Shown here: positions 42,209 to 53,438 of the stretch, one piece after another
Layout of the letters: every line of letters begins with the position of its first letter
Numbering within the stretch: the first letter of the stretch is position 1
Source: an uncultured Akkermansia sp.
GTDB taxonomy: Bacteria; Verrucomicrobiota; Verrucomicrobiia; Verrucomicrobiales; Akkermansiaceae
Reading direction: 5' to 3'
NCBI GenBank assembly: GCA_944390825.1
Contig: CALXRG010000015.1
Location: forward strand, 1-64,000
DNA: 64,000 bases
Translations under genes and position numbers: made by a program
Notes under the pieces: model-generated
What the model was told of the DNA's origin: nothing
Databases searched by the model: none
Seen by the model: only the letters and a program-made list of their open reading frames with translations

Positions 42209-42237
42209 TTGCTTTTCCGGAACATTGACCTTATAAT
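42209..42237 (+). promoter_or_regulatory. Promoter abutting the M23 peptidase gene
   Basis: TTGCTT (42209-42214), 17-nt spacer, TATAAT (42232-42237), 8 nt before ATG 42246. Confidence 0.65.
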
Positions 42238-42245
42238 GCGCGCGT

Positions 42246-43133
42246 ATGGCGCGGAAGCTTCGCATCAGCACGGGCCGCTGGGTCTTCATCGGTCTCTTGG
42301 CAGTCGGCCTGTTGGGACTGACCTATCTGGGCATCAGGACGCGTCTTTCCGAGGGGAAGACGCAGGGTGAAGCTGTGTCAGCGGCGAGCGCCTCCCCGGC
42401 CGCGGGGCAGCAGATCTATGACGCAGATGTACCGCTGGGAGTCATGCCGGAGCATCTGCTGGGCGGGTTGATTCTGCTGAGTGCCGAACAACTGGCCAAT
42501 ATACCCTATGTTGACGGCTTCCAATGGCCCTGTGGCACGCCCGAAGGCGCCATGATATATGATGCTCAGCCCTTTGGCTCCCCGAATGAGCTCCGCAGCG
42601 GCAACCACACTGGGGCCGACCTCAACGGTATCGGCGGCGGCAACAGCGATCTGGGCGTCCCCGTACGGGCCGCAGCCCGGGGTCTGATCATCTACAGCGG
42701 CGTGCCCTCCGAAAACTGGGGCAACGTCATCATTCTCGCTCACCGCCTGCCGGGCACCAACCGCATCATCCAGACCCTCTACGCCCACCTCGACGAGCGT
42801 GACCGCAACGCCGTCGTCGGGCAAACCGTCGCCCGCGGCGACACTCTGGGCACCATTGGCACCGCCGGTGGCAAGTATCTCGCCCACCTGCATTTCGAAG
42901 CTATTGAATCCCGCTGCACGGAAGCCGGCATGCCCGGCTATGCCAAACGCGGCACCATGAACCGCCTCGACCCCACCGCTCTGCTGAGAGAGCACCCGGC
43001 ACCCGCCTTCCCGGACGCCTACGCTGAAATCCGCCGCATCCGCATCCGCGAAGCAGCCAACGCCAACCTGACCCCAGCCCGCATGGGGAGCGACGGCACG
43101 ATTCTCATCCATCCCGCACAGCACCTGAACTGA
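42246..43133 (+). CDS. M23-family (LytM-type) peptidoglycan endopeptidase, membrane-anchored
   Basis: 295 aa. A single N-terminal membrane anchor (~12-30) is followed by a linker and the M23 domain. Zn ligands and catalytic His are all present: His121 and Asp125 (HTGADLNG), His181 (YAHLDE) and His214/His216 (HLHFE), so the enzyme should be active, unlike degenerate EnvC/NlpD types. It would cut peptide cross-links in the periplasm. An 88-nt gap leads to the OmpA-like gene. Confidence 0.88.
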   Translation: MARKLRISTGRWVFIGLLAVGLLGLTYLGIRTRLSEGKTQGEAVSAASASPAAGQQIYDADVPLGVMPEHLLGGLILLSAEQLANIPYVDGFQWPCGTPEGAMIYDAQPFGSPNELRSGNHTGADLNGIGGGNSDLGVPVRAAARGLIIYSGVPSENWGNVIILAHRLPGTNRIIQTLYAHLDERDRNAVVGQTVARGDTLGTIGTAGGKYLAHLHFEAIESRCTEAGMPGYAKRGTMNRLDPTALLREHPAPAFPDAYAEIRRIRIREAANANLTPARMGSDGTILIHPAQHLN

Positions 43134-43183
43134 CCTCACCCCCGAACACCTCACTGACACACCTGTATCACCTGCACTTCCCC

Positions 43184-43221
43184 ATCAGCTTTTCCCCAAC
43201 ACCAACCAGCTTTTCCCCAAC
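43184..43221 (+). repeat. Direct repeat just before the OmpA-like gene
   Basis: CAGCTTTTCCCCAACA occurs at about 43186-43201 and 43207-43222, the second copy reaching the ATG. No Shine-Dalgarno sequence is present in this pyrimidine-rich leader. Confidence 0.6.
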
Positions 43222-44607
43222 ATGAACCGCAAAATCATCATCTTCCTCCTCGCCCTCTTTGCCACCATCAGCGTCGGCCTCTACGTCATGCTCCACCTCG
43301 CCGAGAAAAAGAAAGCGGCAGCAGAACAGGCCGACACCGCCCCGCAAGAGCAAACCACACCGGCAGACACGGCACAAACGCCCCAGCCTGCCCCGGCACC
43401 TGAGCCCGCCCCGGCACCAGCCCCCGTTGCGCCTGAGCCCCAGCCGGCCGACCCCACCCCGGCTCCAGATACGGCCGCTACAGACCAATCCCAGACCGGC
43501 GACGCCGTCATCATTCCCCTGCCGACCGACAAAGCCCGCAGCCCGGAACACGCCGCAGCACTGCAGCTCGCCGAGGCCATCCGCCACCCGGAGCGCGACA
43601 AGGCGCTCGATCAGCTGGTGAAGGAAGGCCGTCTCTCCGCTGAAACCGCCGAGCAGATCAAGAAATGGGCGGCCGAGAACGAGTGCGGCGACGTCGAGGA
43701 AGTCGCCTCCATCCGCCGCACCGACGGCTCAAAAGTCACCCGCTACCGCCTGCGCTCCAAGAACGGCAAGGAAGACCTGCTCGTCGATATCGTCACCGGC
43801 AAGGACGGCTCTCTGCTCATCGAACGCGTCATTCCCGCCCCCATCAATAAAACCATTCTGGTTGCAGGCAGCGACCCGATGCAGGTGACCGAAAGCTTTG
43901 TGGACGCCACGCGCCAGGGGCAGATGGCCACGGCACTCGGCATGGTCACCGGTCATGAAGTCTCCTACGCCACTGTCGCCGGTCTCTGCATGATCTTTGA
44001 GGAAAACAACTACAAACTCCGCGACCACCTGCCGATCCGCGGCACCTTCCAGAATGACCAGTTTGCCGGCTATCTCGTCTACGTCGTCAACGAAACCACT
44101 CCCAAACCCGCCAACATCGGCGTCGAACTGGCCAACACCCCGGACGGCTGGCGCGTCAAAGCCGTCTCCCTCGATGCCCTGCTGAGCGAATATGAAAACA
44201 CGGCAGATGCGGAAGGCGGCCGCTACTTCCCGATCGTCAAAAACCCGAAAGGCGGCGACTCGCTGGCCCTCTTCTTCGCTTTTGACGAATACACGCTCAC
44301 ACCGCGCTCCATGCGCCAGCTTCAGATTGTCGCCGAGCTGCTCAAGCAAAGTCAGGGCACACTCAACATCTCCGGCCACACCGATGACGTCGGTTCGGAA
44401 GCCTACAACCTGAAACTCTCCGAGCAACGCGCCGCTGCCGTCAAGGATGCGCTGGTCTCCTTTGGCGTCTGCGCCGAGCAAATCACCACCGAGGGCTTGG
44501 GCAAAAAGCAGCCGCGCCGCATGTACCGCGCCGAGGACAGCGCCGAAGAAATCGACTACATCCGCGGTGAAAACCGCCGCGCCGAGATCTACCTCGACTT
44601 CGAGTGA
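43222..44607 (+). CDS. OmpA-C-domain cell-envelope protein with N-terminal anchor and Pro/Ala linker
   Basis: 461 aa. The N-terminal hydrophobic segment (~4-25) acts as anchor or signal; a Pro/Ala/Gln-rich spacer (~40-95) crosses the envelope. A middle domain (~110-330) is not recognised. The C-terminal OmpA peptidoglycan-binding domain has FAFDEYTL, ISGHTDDVGSEAYN (~390-403), LSEQRAAAVKDAL and GENRRAEI (~450-457). It should tether membrane to peptidoglycan. Its TGA overlaps the helicase ATG (TGATG), suggesting coupling with the next gene. Confidence 0.85.
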   Translation: MNRKIIIFLLALFATISVGLYVMLHLAEKKKAAAEQADTAPQEQTTPADTAQTPQPAPAPEPAPAPAPVAPEPQPADPTPAPDTAATDQSQTGDAVIIPLPTDKARSPEHAAALQLAEAIRHPERDKALDQLVKEGRLSAETAEQIKKWAAENECGDVEEVASIRRTDGSKVTRYRLRSKNGKEDLLVDIVTGKDGSLLIERVIPAPINKTILVAGSDPMQVTESFVDATRQGQMATALGMVTGHEVSYATVAGLCMIFEENNYKLRDHLPIRGTFQNDQFAGYLVYVVNETTPKPANIGVELANTPDGWRVKAVSLDALLSEYENTADAEGGRYFPIVKNPKGGDSLALFFAFDEYTLTPRSMRQLQIVAELLKQSQGTLNISGHTDDVGSEAYNLKLSEQRAAAVKDALVSFGVCAEQITTEGLGKKQPRRMYRAEDSAEEIDYIRGENRRAEIYLDFE

Positions 44608-46598
44608 TGAAATACCCACTGGGTCTGCGCCCCGCGGCGCGTGACTTCGCTGCTGAGCTCAACCCCGAGCAATATGCAGCGGTGACAACAGATGAACGCC
44701 ATGCCCTAGTGATTGCGGGGGCTGGCAGCGGCAAGACGCGTACCCTGACCTACCGTGTTGCCTGGCTGCTGGAGCAGGGCGTGGCCCCCTGGCGTATTCT
44801 GCTGCTGACCTTCACCAACAAAGCCGCCCGGGAGATGCTCCAGCGCGTCGAGCAGCTCACCGGCCGGGCCTCCACCGAGCTTTGGGGCGGCACCTTCCAC
44901 GCCGTTGCCAACCGCCTGTTGCGGCGCCACGCCGCCCGGCTCGGCTATGAACCGGGCTTCACCATCATGGATGCAGATGACCAGAAAGCGCTCATGCGCA
45001 CCCTGGTCCGGCAGCACGCCCCCAAAGATTCCAAAGACCGCCGCTTCCCGAAAGCGGAGGTGCTCGTCGGCCTGCACAGCCTCGCCGCCAACACCGCCCG
45101 GGACTGGCAGGACGTTCTGCTCAGTGACTACCCCCACCTGGAGCGTTTCCAGGACGCGATTGGTCACATCTTTGAACAATACGCCGAGCGCAAGCAGCAA
45201 AGCAACAGCATGGACTTCGACGATCTGCTGCTCAACCTCCTGCGGCTGCTGCGCGAGCATGAGGACATACGCGCGGAACTCAGCGGGCGCTTCCTGCACG
45301 TCCTTGTCGACGAATATCAGGACACCAACGCCCCGCAGGATGCCATCATCAGCCTGCTGGCCGGCGGGCCGGAATCCAGTCTCATGGTCGTCGGTGATGA
45401 CGCGCAGAGCATCTACTCCTGGCGCGGTGCGAACGTGCAGCACATCCTGGACTTCGGCAAGCGCTATCCGGATGCCGCCATCTTCAAAATCGAAACCAAC
45501 TACCGCAGCGTCCCCGCCATTCTGGACGTCTCCAACGCCGCCATCGCCGCCAACACCGGCCAATACGCCAAAGAACTGCGGGCCGCCCGCTCCGGCACCA
45601 AACTGCTGCCCGTCGTCCTGCCCGCGCCCGACAACCGCACCGAGGCCCTCTTTGTCGCGCGCCGGATCGACGAACTCATGGCCGGCGGCATCGCCGGGCA
45701 CGACATTGCCGTGCTCTACCGCGCCCACTTCCACAGCCTCGACGTGCAGCTTGAACTCACGCGCAACCACATTCCCTTCCGCATCACCAGCGGTCTGCGC
45801 TTCTTCGAGCAAGCCCACGTCAAAGACGTCGTTGCCTTCCTGCGCCTGCTCACCAACCCGCGAGACGAGGTCGCCTTCCGGCGCATCGTCAGCACCTTCC
45901 CAGGCGTCGGCGAAGTCTCTGCCGCCAAGCTCTGGGCAGCCTGGCTCAACTCGCTTGACACCTGGCGGCAGCAGCACCCGGATCTTCCGATGCAGCAGAC
46001 ACCGCACACGGAGGTATTCGCCGGCATGAAAGTCGCGCCCAAAATCCGTCCGCACTGGGATGCCTTCCTCACCCTGATGGACACCCTGCACCCGGTCGGG
46101 CACGAGCCCACCCCGACCGAGCTCGTCGCGACCGTTGTCTCGTACCTGACCCCGTACCTGCGCAGCACCTACGAAAACTACGACGAACGGGAAGAAGACC
46201 TTGCTCAACTCGCCCGCACCGTCACCACCTCCGGCGAGCTGGATGAGTTTCTCGCCCAGGTGGCTCTGCTCAGCGAAGTGGACAAAGACGTGCCGGATGA
46301 CGACGACTGCGTGACACTGAGCACCATCCACCAGGCAAAAGGGCTGGAATGGAAAGTCGTCTTTGTCATCTTCCTGGGTGAAGGGCTCTTCCCCCACTAC
46401 CGCGTCATCGAAAGCGGCGACGTCGCGGGCATGGAAGAAGAAACGCGGCTTTTCTACGTTGCGGTCACGCGCGCGGAAGACCAGCTTTACCTCAGCTATC
46501 CGCGCTACAACGGACGCGGCTACGACCGCCAGATGTGTCCCCCCTCGCGCTTTCTGACCAGTCTGCCTGCCGATCTGATCGACATCTGGGAAGTCTGA
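44607..46598 (+). CDS. UvrD/Rep-family ATP-dependent DNA helicase (PcrA-like)
   Basis: 663 aa from ATG 44607 (TGATG junction). Superfamily I motifs in order: Q-motif LNPEQYAAV, motif I AGAGSGKT (~37-44), Ia LLTFTNKAAREM, II VDEYQDTN (~232-239), III GDDAQSIYSWRGA (~262-274), IV NYRS, V TIHQAKGLEWKVVF (~571-584) and VI LFYVAVTRAEDQLYL (~613-627). It unwinds DNA 3'->5' in repair or replication restart. It lacks the long C-terminal tail of UvrD. Pairing with an OmpA-like gene looks like chance linkage, not function. Confidence 0.93.
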   Translation: MKYPLGLRPAARDFAAELNPEQYAAVTTDERHALVIAGAGSGKTRTLTYRVAWLLEQGVAPWRILLLTFTNKAAREMLQRVEQLTGRASTELWGGTFHAVANRLLRRHAARLGYEPGFTIMDADDQKALMRTLVRQHAPKDSKDRRFPKAEVLVGLHSLAANTARDWQDVLLSDYPHLERFQDAIGHIFEQYAERKQQSNSMDFDDLLLNLLRLLREHEDIRAELSGRFLHVLVDEYQDTNAPQDAIISLLAGGPESSLMVVGDDAQSIYSWRGANVQHILDFGKRYPDAAIFKIETNYRSVPAILDVSNAAIAANTGQYAKELRAARSGTKLLPVVLPAPDNRTEALFVARRIDELMAGGIAGHDIAVLYRAHFHSLDVQLELTRNHIPFRITSGLRFFEQAHVKDVVAFLRLLTNPRDEVAFRRIVSTFPGVGEVSAAKLWAAWLNSLDTWRQQHPDLPMQQTPHTEVFAGMKVAPKIRPHWDAFLTLMDTLHPVGHEPTPTELVATVVSYLTPYLRSTYENYDEREEDLAQLARTVTTSGELDEFLAQVALLSEVDKDVPDDDDCVTLSTIHQAKGLEWKVVFVIFLGEGLFPHYRVIESGDVAGMEEETRLFYVAVTRAEDQLYLSYPRYNGRGYDRQMCPPSRFLTSLPADLIDIWEV

Positions 46599-46644
46599 CC
46601 CTCACCGTAAACCGCTCCGGCAAACAAGCGGGCACCTCCCCGCC

Positions 46645-46678
46645 CGGCCCTCAAAGCCTCCACACGGCCCTCAAAGCC
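46645..46678. repeat. Short tandem repeat between converging genes
   Basis: CGGCCCTCAAAGCC occurs at 46645-46658 and 46665-46678 (20-bp period) in the 81-nt gap between the helicase and phosphatase stop codons. Confidence 0.6.
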
Positions 46679-46679
46679 C

Positions 46680-47198
46680 TCAGCTGTCCGCCAAGCGCCC
46701 CCTCAGCTCCTGCACCAGCCGGGGCATACTGCGCTCCAGCAGCGCGACGACCGCATCGAACCCCGCCGCCCCACCGTAATAGGGATCCGGCACCTCCCGC
46801 TCGCTCTCACCGTCAGCAAACCACGTGGACATCGGCAGCACGCGGCGCCCCTCCTCTGCGGAGCGGGCCTGAGCGAGCAAATCCTCACGGTTACTCTCAT
46901 CCTGCGGGATAATCAGATCGAACTCCCGGAAATCCGAACGGCGGAACACCCGCGCGCGGTGGCCGCCGTAGCGGTATCCCGCACGCTCCAGCGCTGCGAG
47001 CATCCGGGCATCCGGCTTCTGACCGACGTGGTACGCCGCCGTCCCGCAGGAATCCACCTCCACCGCAGCAGCCAGCCCCGCACGCTCCAGCGCCGCGCGG
47101 CACACGATCTCCGCCGCCGGCGAGCGGCAGATATTACCCAGGCACACAAAAAGCACCCGCAAGCGGCGACCCGCCGACTGCCCCTTCTCCTTATCCAT
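46680..47198 (-). CDS. Low-molecular-weight protein-tyrosine phosphatase
   Basis: 172 aa from ATG 47198, preceded by AGAG; longer in-frame starts at 47210 and 47231 are possible. The P-loop CLGNICRS has nucleophile Cys19 and Arg25 (C-X5-R) near the N-terminus, as the family requires. VPDPYYGG supplies the general-acid Asp near residue 137. The usual MDxxN loop is replaced by IPQDESNRED. It is unlinked to the Wzc locus, where a PHP phosphatase is present, so its target is uncertain. Confidence 0.88.
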   Translation of the reverse strand: MDKEKGQSAGRRLRVLFVCLGNICRSPAAEIVCRAALERAGLAAAVEVDSCGTAAYHVGQKPDARMLAALERAGYRYGGHRARVFRRSDFREFDLIIPQDESNREDLLAQARSAEEGRRVLPMSTWFADGESEREVPDPYYGGAAGFDAVVALLERSMPRLVQELRGRLADS

Positions 47199-47288
47199 GC
47201 TACTCTGCATCTTCTCTTGATCAGTTCTCATCTTCAAAAAACAAACGAAAAAACAGCAATTCCAACCCATCCGGGCCGGCACTGCCCC

Positions 47289-47317
47289 TTGACGCCCGGC
47301 GGCGCATCTGCTATAAC
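47289..47317 (+). promoter_or_regulatory. Promoter of queE
   Basis: TTGACG (47289-47294), 17-nt spacer ending TGC, TATAAC (47312-47317). The ATG at 47347 lies 29 nt further, so a short leader exists. Confidence 0.65.
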
Positions 47318-47346
47318 CCCGGCGTACAACCAGATACTAGCACAGC

Positions 47347-48024
47347 ATGCTCACACTTGCACGCCTTCATTCCGAACCGGAACTCTTTTTCTCCCTCCAG
47401 GGCGAAGGCCCGCGCCTCGGCGTCCCGGCCGTCTTCGTACGCCTGGCCGGCTGCAACCTGCGCTGCACCTGGTGCGACACCCGGTACTCCTGGGCCCCGG
47501 GCATCCCCCTCCCGGAAACCGACGTCGCCCGGCGCATCCGGGAACTCCTGCCGCAAACAGGAACCGCCGGCCTCGTCATCACCGGCGGCGAACCCCTGCT
47601 CCAGCAGCAAGCCATCGCCACCCTGCTGGATCTGCTCCCCTCCGAACTCTACATCGAAATCGAAACCAACGGCACCATTGCCCCCGACAGCGCACTCATC
47701 CGGCGCATCAACCAGTGGAACATCTCCCCCAAACTCCCCCACGCCGGCAACCACGGCAAACAGCCCCTGCCCCCCGGCCCCCTCGCCACCTTCGCCGCCC
47801 TGCCCAACGCCTGGTTCAAATTCGTCGTGCAAGACCCCTCCGACTGGGACACCATCGCCGCACTGGGGCTTCCGCAGCAGCGCCTCATCCTCATGCCCTG
47901 CGCCACCACCCGCGAAACCCTGGAACAGCAGGCACCCCGCATCGCCGCCCTCTGCATCACCCACGGCGTCCGCTACGGCCACCGCCTCCACGTCGCCCTA
48001 TGGAGCGATGCCAAGGGAGTGTGA
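47347..48024 (+). CDS. queE: 7-carboxy-7-deazaguanine synthase (radical SAM, queuosine pathway)
   Basis: 225 aa. FFSLQGEGPRLGVPAVFVRL is the family N-terminus; CNLRCTWC (Cys36, Cys40, Cys43) binds the radical-SAM [4Fe-4S] cluster, and ITGGEPLLQ (~78-86) binds SAM. It converts CPH4 to CDG in preQ0 synthesis. No other que gene is in view. Its last 22 bp before the stop are repeated downstream of the next gene (see the direct repeat), so the present 3' end may have been rebuilt by an insertion. Confidence 0.93.
   Translation: MLTLARLHSEPELFFSLQGEGPRLGVPAVFVRLAGCNLRCTWCDTRYSWAPGIPLPETDVARRIRELLPQTGTAGLVITGGEPLLQQQAIATLLDLLPSELYIEIETNGTIAPDSALIRRINQWNISPKLPHAGNHGKQPLPPGPLATFAALPNAWFKFVVQDPSDWDTIAALGLPQQRLILMPCATTRETLEQQAPRIAALCITHGVRYGHRLHVALWSDAKGV
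48001..48022 (+). repeat. 22-bp direct repeat, copy 1 (queE 3' end)
   Basis: Identical to 49594-49615. It encodes the last residues of QueE. Four further bases upstream match with one intervening mismatch. Confidence 0.85.
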
Positions 48025-48098
48025 GATTTTCATAACACCCCATCATCACAAAGCAGCCTGTCCTTGACTTTCGCTGGAGCTCATCTCAAATCCAGCAA

Positions 48099-49535
48099 AT
48101 GATCAGAGACAAATGCGAAGAGGATTTGTCCGCTAAGCTCATTCCACACACTAGCTGGGAATGTGTGGATTCTGCCAGCTGGACATCCTACCGAAAGCGC
48201 CTGAACAGCTACACTCCTGATCATCCGTGGAACGCACTTGGCGACAAAGAGCTACTGGAGAAGTTGGGAGGATACACGCGCGAGACGTCTGACAGCCAGG
48301 AGGGACTCACCTTGGCAGGACTACTCATGTTTGGTACGGATGACGCGATCCGCAAATTTTTCCGCACGCACCAATTAAATTATTATGAATACGATGGCCG
48401 GGAGGAAACTGATCCCGATCGGCGCTGGATTGATCGCATTTATCCGGACGGCACGTGGTCCGGCAACCTGTATCAATTCTTTTTCCGCATACTCCCGCGA
48501 CTCACTGAATCCATTAAAAAGCCCTTTCGCTTAAATCACGACCTGACCGCGCAGGGAGAAACTACCGCACATAAAGCCATACGCGAGGCGCTTGCAAATA
48601 CCATCGTCCACGCCGATTACCGGGGAGAAGGCGGGCTGATCATAAAAAAGTATCCGGACCGCCTGGTTCTTACCAACCCGGGAACACTGCTGCTTTCTAA
48701 AGAAAGGATTTTCCGGGGCGGAATAAGCAAATGCAGAAATATCAGTTTACAGACGATGTTTCAACGCATCGGAATTGTGGAAAAAGCGGGATCAGGGATC
48801 GATGTTATCCTGCGGGGATGGATGGAACAATGCCTCATGCCACCGGAAGTACTTGAAACAACGGATCCTCCTCAAGTAACGTGGACTCTCCCGTTCATTG
48901 GTATCATCCCACAATCCAGTGCAGAGAAGCTGGAACAACTCATAGGGAGCGAGCAATATCAGACGTTAACCCTGGCCGAACGCATGATTCTATTGATTGC
49001 TTTCGAAAAAAACGCAATCAGCCATGCGGACATCCACGAACTCCTTCCCATGCTGCATCCCTCCGATCTGACCAAAATCCTTCAGGTTCTGGTCGACCGC
49101 GGTTACCTTCTTTCGGAAGGTCGCACAAGAGCAAAAAAATACAAACTGGCCTCTCCCACAAACACCCGTAACAACTCCCAAATGTCGCAGCTTTCCGGCG
49201 AAATGTCGCAGCTTTCCAGTGAAATGTCGCAGCTTTCCAGTGAAATGTCGCAGCTTTCCAGTGAAATGTCGCAGCTTCCCGAGAGTGCCTGCCTAGTACG
49301 CAAAAAGCTCAAATGCAAGCAAGAAGAACTCGAAAAAGCCATTCTTGATCTATGCCGGAACACGTGGACAGACAGTTACCAATTGGCCAAATTCCTGGAA
49401 AGGGAAAAACGAACTCTGCAACGCATCTTAAAAACGATGGTTCTACACGGACTCCTCGATGCCCGTTTTCCTCAACACCCCAGTCATCCTCAACAAGCGT
49501 ACCGCACCCGACAAACGTTGACTGAGCATTCCTAA
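48099..49535 (+). CDS. COG2865-type ATP-binding putative regulator lacking its N-terminal AlbA_2/Schlafen domain
   Basis: 478 aa. The N-terminal part aligns with the middle of the family (LLEKLGGYTR... LTLAGLLMFG, ~50-80). It is followed by the HATPase_c_4 region, with HKAIREALANTIVHADY (~158-174) and VEKAGSGIDVILRGW (~227-241). Normal relatives begin with ~120 residues of AlbA_2 domain, but here the frame closes at a TAA (48033) before any such sequence. Residues 362-395 are five SEMSQLS heptads. C-terminal helices resemble winged-helix modules. Composition is AT-richer than its neighbours, and 22-bp repeats flank it. Probably a transferred, truncated gene; activity doubtful. Confidence 0.75.
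   Translation: MIRDKCEEDLSAKLIPHTSWECVDSASWTSYRKRLNSYTPDHPWNALGDKELLEKLGGYTRETSDSQEGLTLAGLLMFGTDDAIRKFFRTHQLNYYEYDGREETDPDRRWIDRIYPDGTWSGNLYQFFFRILPRLTESIKKPFRLNHDLTAQGETTAHKAIREALANTIVHADYRGEGGLIIKKYPDRLVLTNPGTLLLSKERIFRGGISKCRNISLQTMFQRIGIVEKAGSGIDVILRGWMEQCLMPPEVLETTDPPQVTWTLPFIGIIPQSSAEKLEQLIGSEQYQTLTLAERMILLIAFEKNAISHADIHELLPMLHPSDLTKILQVLVDRGYLLSEGRTRAKKYKLASPTNTRNNSQMSQLSGEMSQLSSEMSQLSSEMSQLSSEMSQLPESACLVRKKLKCKQEELEKAILDLCRNTWTDSYQLAKFLEREKRTLQRILKTMVLHGLLDARFPQHPSHPQQAYRTRQTLTEHS
49182..49283 (+). repeat. 21-bp in-frame tandem repeat, about 4.9 copies
   Basis: Units start at 49182, 49203, 49224, 49245 and 49266 (ATGTCGCAGCTTTCC plus AGTGAA or variant). The middle units are identical. 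Each encodes MSQLSSE, a heptad, so copy changes keep frame and alter a linker or coiled-coil. Confidence 0.9.
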
Positions 49536-49593
49536 GGTACCAGGGTTCCGAAGGGCTCCCGATTGGCAGCAGGCTATGAATTTAAGCTCCCTC

Positions 49594-49615
49594 TGGAGCG
49601 ATGCCAAGGGAGTGT
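49594..49615 (+). repeat. 22-bp direct repeat, copy 2
   Basis: Identical to the queE 3' end at 48001-48022, lying 58 nt after the regulator stop and bounding a 1.57-kb segment. The rest of the gap 49536-49778 shows no gene. Confidence 0.85.
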
Positions 49616-49778
49616 AAGCTCACCCCGAGCCCCGAAACAAATAAAACAGGACGCCAACGGCCCATAACCCTTCATCAACGACCCCTTGCCCCCTATCCCG
49701 CACAATCACACGAAGCTTTGAATTCCACAGCGGAGAAGTCCATCGCAAAGAAAAGTGAAGGAACTGTAAAAATTGGAC

Positions 49779-49807
49779 TTGTCGAGCTGAGAAGAATATG
49801 CTATAGG
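49779..49807 (+). promoter_or_regulatory. Promoter abutting the outer-membrane barrel gene
   Basis: TTGTCG (49779-49784), 17-nt spacer ending TGC, TATAGG (49802-49807), 9 nt before ATG 49817. GGAAGAG in the same stretch could alternatively act as a ribosome site if transcription starts further upstream. Confidence 0.5.
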
Positions 49808-49816
49808 AAGAGACGT

Positions 49817-50449
49817 ATGAAGAAACTCCTCTCTACCTCCATTTTGTTGGCTGCCCTTGCCGGCACCGCCTCCGCTGCTCCCTACGTTCTGCCCAGCAAT
49901 CAGACAGGAGCCCTCACGGCCAACGACGTCCAGCCGGTGTACTCCATCGACTTCCAGGCCGCTTTTGCGGACGACAGCGATGACCCCGACATGTACGGCC
50001 CCCGCATCTCCTTCAACCTGTACAACGACCTCGAGGGTGACTTCCTCCACCAGTTCAGCCTGAACGTAGCAGCCCTCTGGGGCTCCGAGTCCGATTCCTT
50101 CACGGAGTTCGACGGCGTCTACCTGTACACCTACGACTACGACATTGATGCCTTCATGCTGCCCATCACCCTGGGCTACGATCTGAACATCCGCTGCGTC
50201 GACAAGCTGTTCTTCTACGTAGGAGGCAAAGCAGGCATCGCCATGTGCAAAGTTGAAGTTCCCGGCTACGATGACACCGACTGGGGCTTCACCTGGTCTG
50301 TCGGTGCAGGCTTCAAGTACTACTTCAGCGATCAGGTCTATGCCCGACTCGGCTATGAGTTCTCCCGCACCTACCTTGACTTCGACGGCATCGGCAGTGC
50401 CAACATCGGTCAGCACTCCCTGATCGTCGGCGTCGGGTGCCGCTTCTAA
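49817..50449 (+). CDS. Small outer-membrane beta-barrel protein
   Basis: 210 aa from ATG 49817. A Sec signal peptide (MKKLLSTSILLAALAGTASA, cut before APYV) is followed by an eight-stranded-type barrel with Gly/Tyr-rich strands (FYVGGKAGIAMCKV, FTWSVGAGFKYYF) and a terminal GVGCRF. The plan resembles OmpA-N/OmpW/OMP_b-brl proteins. Function unknown. A strong terminator follows. Confidence 0.8.
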   Translation: MKKLLSTSILLAALAGTASAAPYVLPSNQTGALTANDVQPVYSIDFQAAFADDSDDPDMYGPRISFNLYNDLEGDFLHQFSLNVAALWGSESDSFTEFDGVYLYTYDYDIDAFMLPITLGYDLNIRCVDKLFFYVGGKAGIAMCKVEVPGYDDTDWGFTWSVGAGFKYYFSDQVYARLGYEFSRTYLDFDGIGSANIGQHSLIVGVGCRF

Positions 50450-50474
50450 TCCCGCGCACACCATTCTGACCCGG

Positions 50475-50508
50475 ACGCCCTGCGGCAGACCGCCGCAGGG
50501 CGTTTTTT
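50475..50508 (+). terminator. Rho-independent terminator after the barrel gene
   Basis: An 11-bp perfect stem (50475-50485 with 50493-50503), 7-nt loop and a T6 run (50503-50508). Confidence 0.92.
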
Positions 50509-50563
50509 CGCAAAAAACAGAAAAACGCAACAGACCATCGGTCAAAGGCGCACAATTTTTCAC

Positions 50564-50591
50564 TTGAAAACCGGCAGCAAAAGAGTATACT
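50564..50591 (+). promoter_or_regulatory. Promoter of acnA
   Basis: TTGAAA (50564-50569), 16-nt spacer, TATACT (50586-50591), giving a ~50-nt leader to ATG 50649. No Shine-Dalgarno sequence is obvious in it. Confidence 0.55.
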
Positions 50592-50648
50592 TGCCGCGTC
50601 ATACACTGACATTATACCCGCACGACACACACCTGCACGATCACAGCT

Positions 50649-53369
<2,721 letters not shown>

Positions 53370-53438
53370 CATACCGGCAAGACAGGGGCAAGCGTCCAGG
53401 GCCCGCCGGACTCCTTCGCCCCGTGATCCCACCCTCCT

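Noticed and set aside
44706-46397. 563-residue minus-strand frame opposite the UvrD-type helicase gene
   Set aside because: Antisense shadow of a gene with all helicase motifs; no known domain and no start signals.
46680-47198. Low-molecular-weight phosphatase as the Wzb partner of the Wzc homologue
   Set aside because: It lies over 18 kb away with its own context, and the polysaccharide locus already encodes a CpsB-type phosphatase beside Wzc.
49182-49361. CRISPR-like regular spacing of repeats
   Set aside because: The 21-bp units are directly adjacent with no spacers and are translated in frame; no cas gene is present. The 7-bp array at 59299-59361 likewise has no spacers.
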